The notes under the pieces are model-generated. The model was given only the letters and a program-made list of their open reading frames with translations. It made no database searches and had not been told where the DNA came from. 32,742 nt of DNA, taken from contig JAFRDB010000088.1 of NCBI GenBank assembly GCA_017404065.1, forward strand, positions 1 through 32,742, written 5' to 3'. Source of the DNA: Clostridia bacterium. GTDB lineage: Bacteria > Bacillota > Clostridia > UBA1381. Positions within the stretch are counted from its first letter, which is position 1, and the number at the start of each line of letters is the position of its first letter. This document shows positions 7,090 to 16,530 of this stretch, in pieces. The translations under genes were made by a program, and so were the position numbers.

Positions 7090-8187
7090 ATGTCAGAAGG
7101 ATTCAACAAAAAGCTTATTTTAGAAGACGGCAGTGAGTATTACGGCTATGCATTCGGCGCGGTTGGTGATAAGGTGTGCGAGATAGTCTTTAATACATCT
7201 ATGGTCGGTTATCAGGAGATAATATCCGACCCGTCGTATACATACCAAGCGGTGGTGATGACATATCCGATCATAGGCAGCTATGGAATATGCGCCGATG
7301 ACTTTGAAACGGCTACACCGACAATAGGCGCGCTTATAGTACGCGAATACAATGATGAGCCGTCGAATTTCAGAAGTGAAGAAAGCCTCGGTGTTCTTAT
7401 GAAACGCTATGGCATACCCGGTATAAGCGGGGTGGATACAAGGCAGATCACGCGCTCCATCCGTGATATCGGCAGCAGACGGGCGCTGATTACCGGCATA
7501 GATACAAGTCTTAGTGAAGGGCTTAAGATAATAGAGAACACGCCGGTGCCGCGTGATGCGGTAGCAAGGGTAAGCTCAAAGGAAATAAAGGAGTATCACG
7601 CGGAGAATGAAAAATACAAGGTAGTGCTGATCGATTGCGGCATGAAGCTCAATATCCTTCGTTCGCTTTTAGAGAGGGGATGCTCGGTCACTGTCGTGCC
7701 TTATAACACCACGCCGGAAGAGATAGAAAGCCTCTATCCGGATGCGATCATGATATCAAACGGCCCGGGCGATCCGGAGGACGTCCCGGAGGTGATAAGA
7801 ACCGTGCGTTCACTAAGAGGCAGCCTGCCGATGTTCGGCATTTGTCTCGGGCATCAGCTTATATGCCTTGCATACGGCGCGAGAACATATAAGCTTAAAT
7901 TCGGACACCGCGGCGGAAACCACCCTGTGCGGGATCTATTGAATAATAAAATAGAGATAACCTCGCAAAACCACTCATACGCCGTTGACGCAAAGAGTGT
8001 AGACGGGACCGGACTTGAGATAACGCATATAAATATTCTTGATAACACCGTTGAGGGAGCGAGATGTGTTCAAGACAAGGTCTTTTCGGTGCAGTACCAT
8101 CCGGAAAGCGCGCCCGGACCGCAGGACTCGTCACATTTATTTGATGAATTTGTTTCATTCATTAGGGAGGTGAAGCGTTATGCCTAA
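7090..8187 (+). CDS. carA: Carbamoyl-phosphate synthase small subunit
   Basis: A 365-residue glutamine amidotransferase subunit. It hydrolyses glutamine and passes ammonia to CarB to make carbamoyl phosphate for pyrimidines and arginine. The N-terminal CPSase small-chain domain (LEDGSEYYGYAFG, MVGYQEIISDPSY) is followed by a class I glutaminase: nucleophile Cys252 in MFGICLGHQL and the HPE motif in QYHPESAPGPQD. Length is normal. AGGAG at 7071-7075 is 14 bases from the ATG, a rather long spacing. The gene overlaps carB by 8 bases, giving tight coupling. Expression should depend on reading through the terminator just upstream, which links pyrimidine/arginine precursor supply to the signal that also controls glnN. 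Confidence 0.97.
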   Translation: MSEGFNKKLILEDGSEYYGYAFGAVGDKVCEIVFNTSMVGYQEIISDPSYTYQAVVMTYPIIGSYGICADDFETATPTIGALIVREYNDEPSNFRSEESLGVLMKRYGIPGISGVDTRQITRSIRDIGSRRALITGIDTSLSEGLKIIENTPVPRDAVARVSSKEIKEYHAENEKYKVVLIDCGMKLNILRSLLERGCSVTVVPYNTTPEEIESLYPDAIMISNGPGDPEDVPEVIRTVRSLRGSLPMFGICLGHQLICLAYGARTYKLKFGHRGGNHPVRDLLNNKIEITSQNHSYAVDAKSVDGTGLEITHINILDNTVEGARCVQDKVFSVQYHPESAPGPQDSSHLFDEFVSFIREVKRYA

Positions 8188-11100
8188 GAGAACGGATATA
8201 CAAAAGGTACTCGTTATCGGCTCGGGGCCTATCGTTATCGGTCAGGCGGCGGAGTTTGACTATGCCGGTACACAGGCGTGTCTTGCGCTGCGCGAGGAGG
8301 GGTATGAGGTCATACTCTGTAACTCAAACCCGGCGACAATAATGACCGATACCGCGATAGCGGATAAGGTATATATGGAGCCTTTAAATCTTGAATACAT
8401 AGCAAAGATCATACGGCGTGAGCGGCCGGACGCTATACTTCCCGGTCTTGGCGGGCAGACAGGGCTGAACCTCGCGATGCAGCTCGAAAAGAAGGGGATA
8501 CTCAAGGAATGCCGCGTGCAGCTTTTGGGAACAAGCTCAAAAAGCATAGAGCGGGCAGAGGACAGGGAGCTGTTCAAGGAGCTTTGCGAGGCTGTGGGTG
8601 AGCCGGTGCTGCCGTCGGATATCGCAAACACAGTGGAGGAGGGCATAGCCGTTGCAGAGCGGATAGGCTATCCGGTGGTGCTTCGTCCCGCGTTCACATT
8701 GGGCGGCACGGGCGGCGGCTTTGCGGATAACGAGGAAGAACTGAAGTCGCTTATGAAAAACGCGCTCATCCTCTCGCCCGTGCATCAGGTGCTTATAGAA
8801 AAGAGCATAAAAGGCTATAAGGAGATAGAATACGAGGTGATCCGCGACAGCAACGATACGGCGATTACGATATGTAATATGGAAAACCTTGACCCTGTCG
8901 GCATACACACCGGTGATTCGATAGTGGTCTGTCCGTCACAGACGCTTACCAATAAGGAATATCATAAGCTGCGCGACAGCGCACTGAAGATCATCCGCGC
9001 CTTAAAGGTCGAGGGCGGCTGTAATGTACAGTTCGCGCTCGATCCAAAGTCGTTTGGGTATTATCTTATCGAGGTCAATCCGCGCGTATCGCGATCGTCC
9101 GCGCTCGCGTCAAAGGCGAGCGGCTACCCGATAGCCCGCGTTTCGGCAAAGATAGGCATAGGCATGACGCTTGATGAGATACAGATAGCGAACACTCCCG
9201 CCGCGTTTGAGCCGACGCTTGATTATGTTGTTACAAAGATGCCGCGTTTTCCGTTCGATAAGTTTATGGATGCAAGCAACAGCCTCGGTACGCAGATGAA
9301 GGCGACAGGCGAGGTCATGTCGATAGGCAGAGGGTTTGAGGAGAGTCTTTTAAAGGCGGTTCGTTCATTAGAGATCGGGCTTTGTCACCTGCATAGCGCA
9401 AAATTTGATGAAGCAGAGACAGATGAGCTGCTTAGTTATATAAAAACCGGCACAGATGACCGCATATATGCCATAGCCGAGCTTTTACGGCGCGGCTGCG
9501 AGGTGCAAAAGGTCTGCGATATAACGCGGATAGACAGATTTTTTATACGCAAGATAAAAAATATAACCGATGAAGAAGCCCGGTTAAAGGAGAGTATTTG
9601 CGATACGGATGAACTGAGGAAGGCTAAAGGACTGGGCTTTTCCGACAGTGAGATAGCGCTGCTCTGGGGCAAGGATGAGCATAAGGTGTTTGAAACACGA
9701 AAAAGAGCGGGGATAATGCCTGCGTATAAAATGATAGACACCTGCGCGTCCGAGTTTGACAGCTATGTGCCGTATTTCTATTCGACCTACGACAGCGAAA
9801 ACGAATCAAGGGTATCGGATCGGAACAAGGTCATCGTTCTCGGCTCGGGCCCTATAAGGATAGGGCAGGGGGTAGAGTTTGATTATTCGACCGTCCATGC
9901 GGTGAACACGATACGAAGCGCGGGGTATGAGGCGATAATAATAAACAATAATCCCGAAACCGTTTCGACAGATTACACAACGAGCGATAAGCTCTATTTT
10001 GAACCGCTCACGCCTGAGGATGTAATGAACATAGTCGAGCTTGAAAAAGCGGAGGGCGTTATAGTAACGCTCGGCGGTCAGACGGCGGTAAATCTTGCTG
10101 AGCCGCTGCACGCGCGGGGCGTAAGGATAATCGGCACGGACTGCGACGCGATAGAGCGCGCCGAGGACAGGGACGCGTTCGAGCATCTGTTAGAGGAGCT
10201 TAATATACCGCAGCCGCCGGGCAGAGCCGTTACGAACATAGAGGACGGCATAAAAGCCGCCCGGGAGATCGGCTATCCGGTGCTTGTCCGTCCGAGCTTT
10301 GTATTGGGCGGCAGAGCTATGCAGATAGTGGCAAAGGAAACGGAGCTTATACATTACCTTAAGACAGCCGTTGAGATAGACGAGGATAAGCCTGTATTGG
10401 TCGATAAATATATCCGCGGCAAGGAGCTGGAGGTCGACGCGGTCTGTGACGGACAGGCGGTATTCGTGCCGGGCATAATGGAGCTTGTCGAAAGGACGGG
10501 CGTACACAGCGGAGACTCGATAAGCGTATATCCGACCTACAGCGTATCGGACAGCGTAAAAAAGACTATGCTTGAATACGCCAAAAAATTAGGGCTTGGC
10601 ATAGGCATAAGAGGACTTTTCAATATTCAGTTCATAGTCGACGAAAATGAAAATGTTTATATAATCGAGGTCAACCCGCGCTCGTCAAGGACGGTGCCGT
10701 TTCTGTCAAAGGCCACCGGCTACAGCCTTGCCGATATAGCTACGCTCGTAATGCTCGGCAAGAGCCTTGCTGAGCAGGGCATAAACACGATATACCCGCC
10801 CGAGAAAAAGCGGCACTATGTAAAGGCACCCGCATTCTCGTTCTCAAAGCTGAGCGGTATGGACTCGTATCTCTCGCCTGAGATGAAGTCGACAGGCGAG
10901 GCGATAGGCTATGACGATAAGCTGCACCGCGCTACGTATAAGGCGTTTGTGGCATCCGGGATACGGATGCAGAACTACGGAACGGTAGTCGTTACGCTTG
11001 CCGATGAGGACAAGGAGGAGGCACTGCCATTAGTCAAGCGGTTCTACGATATGGGCTTTAATATCGAGGCTACAATAGGCACGGCAGAGTTCTTAAAGGA

Positions 11101-11359
11101 GCACGGGGTAAAGACAAGGATACTCAGAAAGCTTTCCGAGGGCAGCACCGAGATACTTGACGCGATCCGCGCCGGGTATGTAAGCTATGTTATGAACACA
11201 CGAGCGATACTTTCCGGCGTTCATTATGAGGACGGAGCAAGGATAAGAAGGACCGCAACAGAAAACAATGTGACCATGCTCACCTCGCTCGATACCGTAA
11301 AGGTGCTTTTGGATGTATTAGAGGAAATAACGATAGGCATATCACCGATAGATAGCTGA
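8180..11359 (+). CDS. carB: Carbamoyl-phosphate synthase large subunit
   Basis: A 1059-residue synthetase with two homologous ATP-grasp halves. The first (GSGPIVIGQAAEFDYAGTQA near residue 13) phosphorylates bicarbonate. The second (GSGPIRIGQGVEFDYSTVHA near residue 555) phosphorylates carbamate. IEVNPRVSRSSAL and IEVNPRSSRTVPF mark the metal/ATP sites of both halves. The C-terminal part (about 930-1059) is the MGS-like allosteric domain. Length is normal and no key block is missing. The start lies inside the carA end, with GGGAGGTG just upstream. Isoleucine codons are dominated by ATA, as in the whole cluster. No clear terminator follows; the glnN promoter begins 49 bases after the stop. Confidence 0.97.
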   Translation: MPKRTDIQKVLVIGSGPIVIGQAAEFDYAGTQACLALREEGYEVILCNSNPATIMTDTAIADKVYMEPLNLEYIAKIIRRERPDAILPGLGGQTGLNLAMQLEKKGILKECRVQLLGTSSKSIERAEDRELFKELCEAVGEPVLPSDIANTVEEGIAVAERIGYPVVLRPAFTLGGTGGGFADNEEELKSLMKNALILSPVHQVLIEKSIKGYKEIEYEVIRDSNDTAITICNMENLDPVGIHTGDSIVVCPSQTLTNKEYHKLRDSALKIIRALKVEGGCNVQFALDPKSFGYYLIEVNPRVSRSSALASKASGYPIARVSAKIGIGMTLDEIQIANTPAAFEPTLDYVVTKMPRFPFDKFMDASNSLGTQMKATGEVMSIGRGFEESLLKAVRSLEIGLCHLHSAKFDEAETDELLSYIKTGTDDRIYAIAELLRRGCEVQKVCDITRIDRFFIRKIKNITDEEARLKESICDTDELRKAKGLGFSDSEIALLWGKDEHKVFETRKRAGIMPAYKMIDTCASEFDSYVPYFYSTYDSENESRVSDRNKVIVLGSGPIRIGQGVEFDYSTVHAVNTIRSAGYEAIIINNNPETVSTDYTTSDKLYFEPLTPEDVMNIVELEKAEGVIVTLGGQTAVNLAEPLHARGVRIIGTDCDAIERAEDRDAFEHLLEELNIPQPPGRAVTNIEDGIKAAREIGYPVLVRPSFVLGGRAMQIVAKETELIHYLKTAVEIDEDKPVLVDKYIRGKELEVDAVCDGQAVFVPGIMELVERTGVHSGDSISVYPTYSVSDSVKKTMLEYAKKLGLGIGIRGLFNIQFIVDENENVYIIEVNPRSSRTVPFLSKATGYSLADIATLVMLGKSLAEQGINTIYPPEKKRHYVKAPAFSFSKLSGMDSYLSPEMKSTGEAIGYDDKLHRATYKAFVASGIRMQNYGTVVVTLADEDKEEALPLVKRFYDMGFNIEATIGTAEFLKEHGVKTRILRKLSEGSTEILDAIRAGYVSYVMNTRAILSGVHYEDGARIRRTATENNVTMLTSLDTVKVLLDVLEEITIGISPIDS

Positions 11360-11407
11360 TATATGGCGTAAAATATCGTTAAAATAGCACAAAAAAATAA
11401 AAACCGC

Positions 11408-11436
11408 TTGACAAATACGGTCAGCGGGTCTATAAT
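11408..11436 (+). promoter_or_regulatory. Promoter of the glnN operon
   Basis: TTGACA at 11408-11413 and TATAAT at 11431-11436, both perfect consensus, with a 17-base spacer. The predicted start is near 11443, exactly where the attenuator stem begins. Such a strong promoter joined to an immediate terminator points to control at elongation rather than initiation. Confidence 0.9.
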
Positions 11437-11442
11437 GAAGTC

Positions 11443-11497
11443 AATAAGGCAAGGGTGTTTTAGGACATAGGTTTACTGTCCCCTTGCCTTATTTTTT
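11443..11497 (+). terminator. Leader terminator (attenuator) of the glnN operon
   Basis: AATAAGGCAAGGG (11443-11455) pairs with CCCTTGCCTTATT (11481-11493) over 13 bp. Inside, GGACA (11463-11467) can pair with TGTCC (11477-11481). A run of six T ends at 11497. The 5' arm is the very start of the predicted transcript. Confidence 0.88.
11445..11462 (+). promoter_or_regulatory. ANTAR-type antiterminator hairpin in the glnN leader
   Basis: Bases 11445-11450 pair with 11457-11462 (with G-U pairs) to close the six-base loop AAGGGT, again with A at position 1 and G at position 4. The 5' arm and loop are the 5' strand of the terminator, so forming this hairpin frees the RNA polymerase. AGGCAAGGGTGTTT matches the carA leader element at 12 of 14 positions. 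A second hairpin of the same type, usual in ANTAR targets, is not clear. Confidence 0.5.
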
Positions 11498-11551
11498 GCT
11501 TTTATAGGCATATATATCGCGCGGTCTAAGTAAATATTAAAGAGTAAAGGC

Positions 11552-11589
11552 AAAGGCGTCTTTGATGAATTTTCATCAGGGGCGCCTTT
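11552..11589 (+). other. Perfect 16-bp hairpin upstream of glnN
   Basis: Bases 11552-11567 pair along their whole length with 11574-11589 (with G-U pairs) around loop AATTTT. A weak T-rich tail (TTTCTCTTTT) follows. It lies 11 bases ahead of the glnN ribosome binding site. It could be a second terminator, a 5' mRNA stabiliser or a protein-binding hairpin. Confidence 0.6.
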
Positions 11590-11616
11590 CTCTTTTGGAA
11601 AAGGAGATGTTTTTGT

Positions 11617-13704
11617 ATGAATAATGTGCCGGAATATTTCGGAAGCATGGTCTTTGACGACAGAGTAATGAAGTCAAGGCTGTCGTCAAAGGTCTATCAG
11701 TCGCTTAAGAAGACGATAGACGAGGGAGCGCGGCTCGACCAGGCAGTAGCGAACGCGGTAGCCGCGGCAATGAAGGAATGGGCAACGGAAAAGGGCGCTA
11801 CGCATTACACGCACTGGTTCCAGCCGCTTACAGGCATAACCGCCGAAAAGCATGACAGCTTTATATCGCCATCACCGGACGGCGGCGTAATAATGGACTT
11901 TTCGGGTAAGGAGCTTATAAAGGGTGAGCCGGACGCGTCATCCTTCCCGTCGGGAGGACTGAGAGCAACATTTGAGGCACGCGGATATACGGCATGGGAT
12001 CCGACATCATACGCGTTCATAAAGGGAAAGACGCTGTGCATTCCTACTGCCTTCTGTTCCTACGGCGGAGAGGCGCTCGATAAAAAGACACCGCTGTTGC
12101 GGTCAATGGAAGCACTTAATAAACAGGCGTTAAGGATATTAAAGCTCTTTGGTACAGAAGCGAAATATGTACATACCTCCGTAGGTCCAGAGCAGGAATA
12201 TTTTCTTGTCCCCAAGGAGCTGTATGACAAGCGGCCGGATCTTATATACACCGGGCGCACACTGTTCGGCGCAATGCCGCCAAAGGGACAGGAAATGGAC
12301 GATCACTATTTCGGAGTTATAAAGCCGAGGGTAGAGGCGTATATGACCGAGCTTAACGAGGAGCTGTGGAAATTAGGCATACTTGCAAAAACGCAGCATA
12401 ACGAGGTTGCGCCGGCACAGCATGAGCTTGCGCCGATATATACTACAACGAATATCGCTACCGACCATAACCAGCTCACAATGGAGATAATGCAGAAGGT
12501 CGCGGCAAGGCACTCTCTTGTGTGTCTGCTGCACGAAAAGCCGTTCGCGGGCGTGAACGGCAGCGGCAAGCATAACAACTGGTCTATGGCAACGGACGCG
12601 GGCGTAAATCTGCTTTCACCGGGCGAAACACCGTATGAAAACGCGCAGTTCCTGCTGTTCCTGTGCGCGGTAATAAAGGCTGTCGATGACTATCAGGATC
12701 TTTTGCGTATCTCGGTAGCCACAGCCGGAAACGATCACAGGCTCGGTGCGAATGAGGCTCCGCCGGCGGTGGTATCCATGTTCCTCGGAGACGAATTGAA
12801 CGCGGTCTTAGAGGCAATAGAGAACGACACACCGTATGAGTACGCTGAAAAGACACAGATGAAATTAGGCGTTGACGTATTGCCGAAGTTCAACCGCGAC
12901 ACTACCGACAGAAACAGAACATCACCGTTCGCGTTTACGGGAAATAAGTTTGAGTTCCGTATGCTCGGCTCGTCAAACAGTATAGCGTGCGCGAATATTA
13001 TGCTTAACAGCGCAGTTGCGGAAAGCCTTAAGGTATATGCCGACAGGCTGGAGAAGGCAGAGGATTTTGAAACGGCTCTCCATGATATGATCCGGAAAAC
13101 GATAAAGGATCATAAGCGCATCATATTTAACGGCAACGGCTATGACGACGCGTGGATAAAGGAAGCGACAGAGGAGCGCGGACTTAGTAATCTCCGCACC
13201 ACGCCGGACGCTATACCGCATATTTTAGACGAGGAAAATGTCAGGATGCTGACCTCGCATAAGGTATTCTCGGAGGCTGAAATAAGATCGCGCTGCGAGA
13301 TAACGCTTGAAAACTATTGCAAGTCAGTCGTGATAGAGGCTAATGCAATGTCGCAGATCGCAAAGAAGGAGATACTCCCGGCGGTGCTTGAATATGAGGC
13401 GTTTATAGTTGATACGGCAAACAATAAAAAGGCGATCGGCATAGATAACTTATATGAAAAGAAAACGGCAAAAAGGCTTTCGGAGCTTGCACAGAGCATA
13501 TCCGATGGAGCGGATGAGCTTGACAGGGCAATAGATACAGTCTCAGGTGCAGCGGATATTATCAGCGAGGGATATATGATCCGCGATGAGTTGCTTGAGC
13601 GTATGAGCGCGCTGCGCGAGCCGTGTGATAAGGCGGAGCTTCTCGTCGCAAAGAAGTATTGGCCGTTCCCGACGTATGGTGATCTTTTATTTGGAGTAAG
13701 ATAA
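11617..13704 (+). CDS. glnN: Glutamine synthetase type III
   Basis: A 695-residue GSIII enzyme: ATP-dependent amidation of glutamate to glutamine with ammonia, the high-affinity entry of ammonium. Size and sequence are those of GSIII (about 700 residues) and not of GSI (about 450). Visible blocks are the N-terminal segment [15 protein letters not shown], the active-site region [26 protein letters not shown], and [17 protein letters not shown] of the nucleotide and ammonium sites. AAGGAG at 11601-11606 supports the start. It is the first gene of the long operon glnN-amt-asnA-gltB-gltD and stands behind the attenuated leader. GSIII enzymes are common in Bacteroidetes and ruminococci. Confidence 0.96.
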   Translation: MNNVPEYFGSMVFDDRVMKSRLSSKVYQSLKKTIDEGARLDQAVANAVAAAMKEWATEKGATHYTHWFQPLTGITAEKHDSFISPSPDGGVIMDFSGKELIKGEPDASSFPSGGLRATFEARGYTAWDPTSYAFIKGKTLCIPTAFCSYGGEALDKKTPLLRSMEALNKQALRILKLFGTEAKYVHTSVGPEQEYFLVPKELYDKRPDLIYTGRTLFGAMPPKGQEMDDHYFGVIKPRVEAYMTELNEELWKLGILAKTQHNEVAPAQHELAPIYTTTNIATDHNQLTMEIMQKVAARHSLVCLLHEKPFAGVNGSGKHNNWSMATDAGVNLLSPGETPYENAQFLLFLCAVIKAVDDYQDLLRISVATAGNDHRLGANEAPPAVVSMFLGDELNAVLEAIENDTPYEYAEKTQMKLGVDVLPKFNRDTTDRNRTSPFAFTGNKFEFRMLGSSNSIACANIMLNSAVAESLKVYADRLEKAEDFETALHDMIRKTIKDHKRIIFNGNGYDDAWIKEATEERGLSNLRTTPDAIPHILDEENVRMLTSHKVFSEAEIRSRCEITLENYCKSVVIEANAMSQIAKKEILPAVLEYEAFIVDTANNKKAIGIDNLYEKKTAKRLSELAQSISDGADELDRAIDTVSGAADIISEGYMIRDELLERMSALREPCDKAELLVAKKYWPFPTYGDLLFGVR

Positions 13705-13735
13705 ATATAAAAGTAAGGAAAGAAGATGAATTAAA

Positions 13736-15490
13736 ATGGCAACAGAGATGATCAGAGAGTTAGTATCAACGGAAGTGTTCGGAGTATGGTTTTTGATCGG
13801 CGCTGCGCTCGTGTTCTGGATGCAGGCGGGCTTTGCGATGGTCGAGGCAGGCTTTACAAGGGCAAAGAATACCGGCAATATCATAATGAAGAACCTTATG
13901 GACTTCTGTATCGGCACAGTCGTGTTTATCCTTATCGGCTTCGGGCTGCTGATGGGTGAGGATATGTTCGGATTTATCGGCAAACCCGGCTTTGACCTGT
14001 TCACAGCGTACGAGAGCTTTAATTTTTCAAGCTTTGTGTTTAACCTCGTATTCTGCGCGACGACGGCAACGATAGTTTCGGGTGCAATGGCGGAGCGAAC
14101 AAAGTTCCTCTCGTACTGTATATACTCCGCGATACTTTCGGCATTAGTGTACCCGATAGAGGCACACTGGATCTGGGGCGGCGGCTGGCTGTCACAGATC
14201 GGCTTCCACGATTTTGCCGGATCATGCGCTATACATATGGTTGGCGGCATATCCGCGCTCATCGGAGCAAAGATACTCGGCCCGCGTATCGGAAAGTTCA
14301 AGAAGGATAAGAACGGCAAGGTGGTAAAGGTCAATGCCTTCCCCGGTCACAACCTCGCGCTCGGCGCATTGGGCGTATTCATACTATGGCTTGGCTGGTA
14401 CGGCTTCAACGGCGCGGCTGCAACATCTATTGAGCAGATGGGCTCGATATTCCTCACAACGACTATCGCTCCGGCAGTGGCGACTGTAGCATGCATGATA
14501 TTCACATGGATAAAGTACGGCAAGCCGGATGTTTCGATGTGTCTTAACGCTTCGCTCGCCGGACTTGTAGCGATAACGGCGGGCTGTGACGTTACGGACG
14601 CGTTAGGCGCGATAATTATAGGCACTGTGGCGGGACTTTTGGTAGTGTTCGGTGTATGGCTTTTAGACTATAAGCTGCATATAGACGACCCTGTCGGCGC
14701 GGTTGCTGTGCACTGTATGAACGGTATATGGGGAACATTGGCGGTAGGCTTATTCGCAACAGCATCGGCACCGGGATATTCCATAGCTGACGCGGCGGGC
14801 AATACTATAACCGGACTGTTCTACGGCGGAGGGTTCAGGCTTTTAGGTCTTCAGCTTACGGGCTTTGCAACAGTGGCATTATGGACGGTGATAATGATAA
14901 CGATCACATTCCTTATCATAAAATCTACAGTCGGGCTCCGCGCTTCGCGTGAGGAGGAGATAATCGGTCTTGACGCAACCGAGCACGGACTTCCGTCCGC
15001 ATACGCCGGCTTTGCGATGCACGCCGATTACGCCGAGGGCGCGGAGGCTATGCCGGTTGCGGTAACAGGTGATGTCCCGGCAGCGGAGGCGATACCTGTT
15101 AAGAAGGTCCCGTCATTCGACGAGGGCACAGGGCCTAAGTTCACAAAGATAGAGATAGTATTAAAGGAGTCAAAGTTCGAGCCGCTCAAGAACGCGCTGA
15201 TGGGTATAGGTATAACCGGTATGACGGTATCTCACGTTTTGGGCTGCGGCATACAAAAGGGCAGACCGGAATACTACCGCGGTGTACAGCTTGAGCCGAA
15301 CCTGCTGCCTAAGGTACAGGTGGATATCGTTGTATGCGAGGTGCCTGTAAGGACAGTTATTGAAACGGCAAAGAGAGTGCTCTATACCGGACATATCGGC
15401 GACGGAAAGATATTTGTTTATGATGTTGAGAACGTAATAAAGGTAAGGACAGGCGAAGAAGGCTATGACGCCTTGCAGGACGTTGAATAA
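13736..15490 (+). CDS. amt: Ammonium transporter fused to a P-II signalling domain
   Basis: A 584-residue membrane protein. Residues about 8-405 form an Amt channel with some eleven membrane segments and both pore histidines, His167 (SCAIHMVGG) and His326 (VAVHCMNG). A linker of about 60 residues rich in Ala, Glu and Pro follows. Residues about 469-574 are a complete P-II (GlnB/GlnK) domain: start KFTKIEIVLK, T-loop from about 507 with GRPEYYRG and LPKVQVDIV, and B-loop GHIGDGKIFVYDVENV for ATP. In separate-protein systems GlnK blocks Amt with its T-loop; here the plug is tied to the channel. The trimeric state of both families fits the fusion. The start has AAGGAAAG about 14 bases upstream. 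No separate glnK is present in the window. Confidence 0.95.
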   Translation: MATEMIRELVSTEVFGVWFLIGAALVFWMQAGFAMVEAGFTRAKNTGNIIMKNLMDFCIGTVVFILIGFGLLMGEDMFGFIGKPGFDLFTAYESFNFSSFVFNLVFCATTATIVSGAMAERTKFLSYCIYSAILSALVYPIEAHWIWGGGWLSQIGFHDFAGSCAIHMVGGISALIGAKILGPRIGKFKKDKNGKVVKVNAFPGHNLALGALGVFILWLGWYGFNGAAATSIEQMGSIFLTTTIAPAVATVACMIFTWIKYGKPDVSMCLNASLAGLVAITAGCDVTDALGAIIIGTVAGLLVVFGVWLLDYKLHIDDPVGAVAVHCMNGIWGTLAVGLFATASAPGYSIADAAGNTITGLFYGGGFRLLGLQLTGFATVALWTVIMITITFLIIKSTVGLRASREEEIIGLDATEHGLPSAYAGFAMHADYAEGAEAMPVAVTGDVPAAEAIPVKKVPSFDEGTGPKFTKIEIVLKESKFEPLKNALMGIGITGMTVSHVLGCGIQKGRPEYYRGVQLEPNLLPKVQVDIVVCEVPVRTVIETAKRVLYTGHIGDGKIFVYDVENVIKVRTGEEGYDALQDVE

Positions 15491-15505
15491 GGAAGGAGAA
15501 CTACC

Positions 15506-16513
15506 ATGTCACTTATAATACCAAAGGACTATACCCCCGTTATATCGGGCAGAGAAACAGAGAGAGCAATAAAGCTCGCAAGGACTATATTTCAGAGGAA
15601 GCTGTCGGAGGCGTTATGCCTTGACCGTGTATCCGCGCCGCTCTTCGTTGCGCCGGAGACCGGTCTTAACGATAACCTCAACGGTGTGGAGCGTCCGGTA
15701 AGCTTTGACGCGCCGTGCTGCGGCGGTAAGGAGCTTGAGATAGTCCATTCACTTGCGAAGTGGAAGAGGATGACGCTCGGCAGATACGGCTTCCAGGCAG
15801 GTGAGGGGCTGTATACCGATATGAACGCCATCCGCCGCGACGAGGAGGTAGATAACCTCCACTCGATGTATGTTGATCAGTGGGACTGGGAGGCTGTTAT
15901 AGAGAAAAAGGATCGGAATACAGAGACGCTTAAGGGCTATGTAAAAAGGATATACGGCGCGTTAAAGGCAACTATGGCAGAGCTTAGAGAAACATATCCG
16001 GGGCTTTCCGATCCGTTTGCAGATGAAATTTCATTTATCACAACACAGGAGCTTCTGGATATGTACCCCGACGACACTCCGCACGAGCGCGAGAACAAGC
16101 TTTTGCGCGAAAAGAAGGCAGTGTTCCTTATGAACATCGGCGGAGAACTTTCAAACGGCGAAAAGCATGACGGCAGAGCACCGGACTATGACGACTGGTC
16201 GCTCAACGGTGATATTATGGTTTACTACCCACTTCTCGATCAGTGCTTTGAGATATCGAGCATGGGCATCAGGGTCGACGAAAACTCGCTCGTTTCGCAG
16301 TGCGAGGCGGCGGGCACGACTGACCGGCTTGCGCTTGACTTCCATAAGGGTATTTTAGACTGTACCCTTCCGTACACTATAGGCGGCGGCATAGGCCAGT
16401 CAAGACTGTGTATGCTCATGCTCGGCAAGGCACATATCGGCGAGGTACAGGCATCTGTATGGCCGGAGGATATGAAAAAGGCCTGCGCCGATGGCGGAAT
16501 GGAAATTCTATAA
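15506..16513 (+). CDS. asnA: Aspartate-ammonia ligase (asparagine synthetase A)
   Basis: A 335-residue enzyme that makes asparagine from aspartate, ammonia and ATP without glutamine. It belongs to the class II aminoacyl-tRNA synthetase-like fold. Recognised blocks are the N-terminal MSLIIPKDY, the substrate region APLFVAPETGLNDNLNGVERPVSFD, YVDQWDWE, SSMGIRVDE and the C-terminal GGGIGQSRLCMLML. Length is as usual (about 330-340). GGAAGGAGAA at 15490-15499 is the ribosome binding site, and the gene lies 15 bases after amt. Using free ammonia directly, it fits a cluster tuned to ammonium uptake and gives a second route of ammonia fixation beside GlnN. Confidence 0.96.
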   Translation: MSLIIPKDYTPVISGRETERAIKLARTIFQRKLSEALCLDRVSAPLFVAPETGLNDNLNGVERPVSFDAPCCGGKELEIVHSLAKWKRMTLGRYGFQAGEGLYTDMNAIRRDEEVDNLHSMYVDQWDWEAVIEKKDRNTETLKGYVKRIYGALKATMAELRETYPGLSDPFADEISFITTQELLDMYPDDTPHERENKLLREKKAVFLMNIGGELSNGEKHDGRAPDYDDWSLNGDIMVYYPLLDQCFEISSMGIRVDENSLVSQCEAAGTTDRLALDFHKGILDCTLPYTIGGGIGQSRLCMLMLGKAHIGEVQASVWPEDMKKACADGGMEIL

Positions 16514-16530
16514 GGATTGGATGATCGATT

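Noticed and set aside
13687..14334. A 215-codon minus-strand open frame
   Set aside because: It lies wholly opposite the amt gene, has low-complexity composition created by the transporter's codons and no ribosome binding site.
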